Assembly (NCBI GenBank): GCA_025093555.1
Contig: JAIWNF010000083.1
Location: forward strand, 1 to 64,000
DNA length: 64,000 nucleotides
Reading direction: 5' to 3'
Origin: Circinella umbellata
Taxonomy: Eukaryota > Mucoromycota > Mucoromycetes > Mucorales > Lichtheimiaceae
Position numbers and translations under genes: made by a program. This document shows, in pieces, positions 61,456 to 64,000 of this stretch (position 1 is its first letter; the number at the start of each line of letters is the position of its first letter). The notes under the pieces are model-generated. The model saw only the letters and a program-made list of their open reading frames with translations. It did no database searches and was not told the origin of the DNA.

Positions 61456-64000
61456 TTTCCATGGTAATCGCAAAAATAAAAAAGTGAACTCATCTGGTTC
61501 TTTCTTTTTAAAAAATTAAAGGTCTCTTGACCTTCCAATAGTTCATATTATATATAAACACAGACACATATACAACAAATATATAAAGTTCAAGATTTAT
61601 CCTGGTTTTTTTTTTCCCGCCATTGAGTGTTGCATATTTATGCAACCTTTCTAGGTTAAATTAAAAAAAGACTTTTATAACTGTTCAGTTATTCTAATCA
61701 ATAGAACCAACTATTACTTTTACTTGATAAAGTAAAATAGATATTATTATTATTGTTACTATTAGAATTGTAACTTCTGGGAGTTTTACATTCAAAACAT
61801 TGATTGATAGAATTGTTTTACAAGAATGTAATGAATAGTAAATCTGTTGCTAGGAGACCAATCTTAAAAGTTCATATAATATAGTTAGTGAGTACGTAGT
61901 AAGATTTTCTTCTTTTGCTTTGTAGAGAGAGTGATGGTTCTACTACTCGTTGTTCGATCGAGTCTATGTACTTGAATTTTTACTTTTCATCCATTGAAAT
62001 ATGTATTATCACTTCATTGCAAGTTTATTTTTTGGAAAGAAAACAAGCAGTAACTATATTATTTGATAGGCAGTTCTTGTGACTCTTTTATTATAAGATT
62101 ATGTTAAAAAACGAACAACTATAATTCCTAATTATCTTTTCTTTCATCTTCTTTTATAGATTATTTAGATAAGAAAAAAGAACAACATTCATTAGAAAAA
62201 AAGAACATTCAATCAGGTTGATAATAAAATGGGTGTTATTTCTTGATCTAAAAAAGATAAATAACGAACATTCCTTCATTCCCCTTTGACTGATAAAATA
62301 AAAAAAAACATCATGCATGAAAATGAGGACATTCTAAGTTTTTTCAATATATTTCCGGGGAGGGTTTTTTTTTTTTTTTTCATCAAAGTCACAGGTTCCC
62401 TTTTTTTTATGTAAAAGTAAATGATTTAATTTCCCATTTTTTTTCATTTATTGCCATGACAACAACCAAAAAAAAAATCAATGGGTTGGGAGGAAGGGGG
62501 GAGGAAGCACAAAAAAAAATGGACTCAGCATTTTTATATAAGAAAAAGTTACTAAAATGTGTAACAAACCTTTTTTTTTGTATAACTATTAAATAATTTA
62601 CCGAAGAACTTGTTTTGATTATAAAAATGCTATTACTATTTATATATATAATATAATAATCGATAGCATATCAAATTCTTTTAAATTGATATTGGTACTT
62701 ATTATAAACCAAGTGGATCAATAATAAAGAATAATGTTATCTGATAAGAACATTATAGGCACACCACAAATTTTTGTTGAGAAATAAAAAAAAAAGGCTC
62801 ATATGGCGTGCTGAAAGACCCAAATGAATAGGTCATGCTTTTTCTTTTTCAATATATTCCAAATTAAGATCATGGGTTTTCTTTTCTTTTTATGATCGAA
62901 TAACTATAATATAATGGATCGGAAAAAGTTATCAAATTACCAACAAGAAACTTACAATATAGTGAAAAAAAAAGGGCGGGAAAATTTTGAACTGATTGCA
63001 TAAAGTATAATCCCCCTTTTTCCTTTTCTCCTCCGCCACCCCCTTGAGCTATTAAAAAAAGAAAAAAAAAATATTGTTATCATTATTATTACTAAATGAA
63101 TTTACTTGACGGATGAATTAAAAGAAACGTGAGAGTAAACCTTTGAGAAAACAAATTATATAATTATTAAAAGGAAAGGGGGAGGGGGTTACCAAGTTGT
63201 CAGTTGGTAAATAAGTTTTTTTTATGCATAATGTAAAACACAACACATAAAACATCAAGTGACTTTTTTCACTCGATCTCCTCAAGAAGAAAACAACAAC
63301 AACAACAACAAAACAAGGTTCCCACGCCCGAAATGCTGGTTAAGGAAGGTAAAGGACAAAAAAAAGTTGTCAACAACAAGGGAACAACAATATAACACAT
63401 AGAATAAGAATGAAGAATGAATTCTATGTTCATTACGTATTGTTTTAAAAAAAAAAAGATTAAGAAGAGTGATTATAGATAACAACAACAATAACCAAAA
63501 AATAATAAAAAAAAGCTTCGATTGTTTCTTGTTTCTTGTTTCTTTATCCTTCTATCCTGTTATTACTATAATCATTCAAGTCATTATTATTTTGACACTT
63601 TGGACCGAAACATATTAATTTTATATTTGTTTTGCAATAATAATAAAAGTACTATTATAAATTGTAGCACAGACCCTAAGAACGGAGAAGTAAATTCGAT
63701 CATCAATTATAATAAACTTTTTAGAATTAAATTATTCTTATATTTCAACAAATGGTATAAAGATGAATAAATTGATAAAATATGATATATATGCGTGTGA
63801 GGAAGGGGTGGTGGTGTAAGGAATCCATTTCAGGCAAGGATTGATATGTGAGGGGGGGGGCGTGTGGTGGTGTAGAAGGTCATGTACTGTACAACCTAAA
63901 ATAAAAGGGCCTTTACTTTACCTTTTTTTGGAAATGTGGAGAAGAAGGTTCATATTTTACCGGGTCCTAGAAAAAACTATAAAAAGGATTTAAAAAAAAA
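61456..64000. other. Intergenic, nothing recognised
   Basis: Very AT-rich with homopolymers, (CAA)n near 63294-63312, and short chance frames. No gene, RNA gene or repeat element is supported. Confidence 0.5.

Noticed and set aside
1..64000. tRNA, rRNA or other structured RNA genes.
   Set aside because: I saw no convincing cloverleaf, box A/B pair or rRNA core sequence by eye; a covariance-model scan would be needed to exclude them.

Overview
The window is nuclear DNA from an early-diverging filamentous fungus, most likely a member of Mucorales (Mucoromycota). The evidence is the very AT-rich intergenic DNA, many short (about 60-190 bp) GTAAGT...YAG introns on both strands, fungal housekeeping genes, and hypothetical multicopy families and DNA transposons of a kind I associate with Mucorales. 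No species can be fixed from the sequence alone.

Layout. 1-10,000 is an accessory zone. It holds the 3' end of a multicopy family gene, an apparently intact two-exon CACTA/Plavaka-like transposase (minus strand), a 320 bp sequence present twice in direct orientation 400 bp apart, and a decayed second copy of the multicopy family. 12,600-32,100 is a conserved core: a MATE transporter, a Pcl/Pho80-type cyclin, a PAS-like small protein, a low-complexity protein, an endosomal/vacuolar-type Na+/H+ exchanger and a 1,721-residue group III hybrid histidine kinase (Nik1/Os-1 type). 32,500-37,150 is a second accessory island: a dead Tc1/mariner fragment, a third family copy split by a 176 bp TA-flanked MITE, a tandem duplication, and a 177 bp phased-repeat element. 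37,190-52,670 is core again: a NOL8-like RRM protein, a processive family 2 glycosyltransferase, a FCP1/NIF-type HAD protein, NAP1 and RAD23. An intact 1,721 bp Tc1/mariner element sits between the first two. 53,200-61,500 is a third island of decayed genes: an OTU protease-like gene with a GCM/WRKY-like zinc ribbon, a fourth family copy with a 1 kb intron that holds another decayed gene, and further relics. 61,500-64,000 shows nothing recognisable.

The genes do not form one pathway. The core genes cover signalling (Nik1), ion homeostasis (NHX), drug/metabolite export (MATE), cell-cycle control (cyclin), ribosome biogenesis (NOL8-like), cell-wall polysaccharide (GT2), chromatin (NAP1) and proteasome shuttling (RAD23). 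The unusual content is in the islands. The best candidate for something undescribed is the four-copy family, in which two copies share a P-D...(18 residues)...E-x-K signature like that of PD-(D/E)XK nucleases. The second is a shared design in the TA-inserting elements: phased arrays of a short motif, with a period near 22 bp in two of them.
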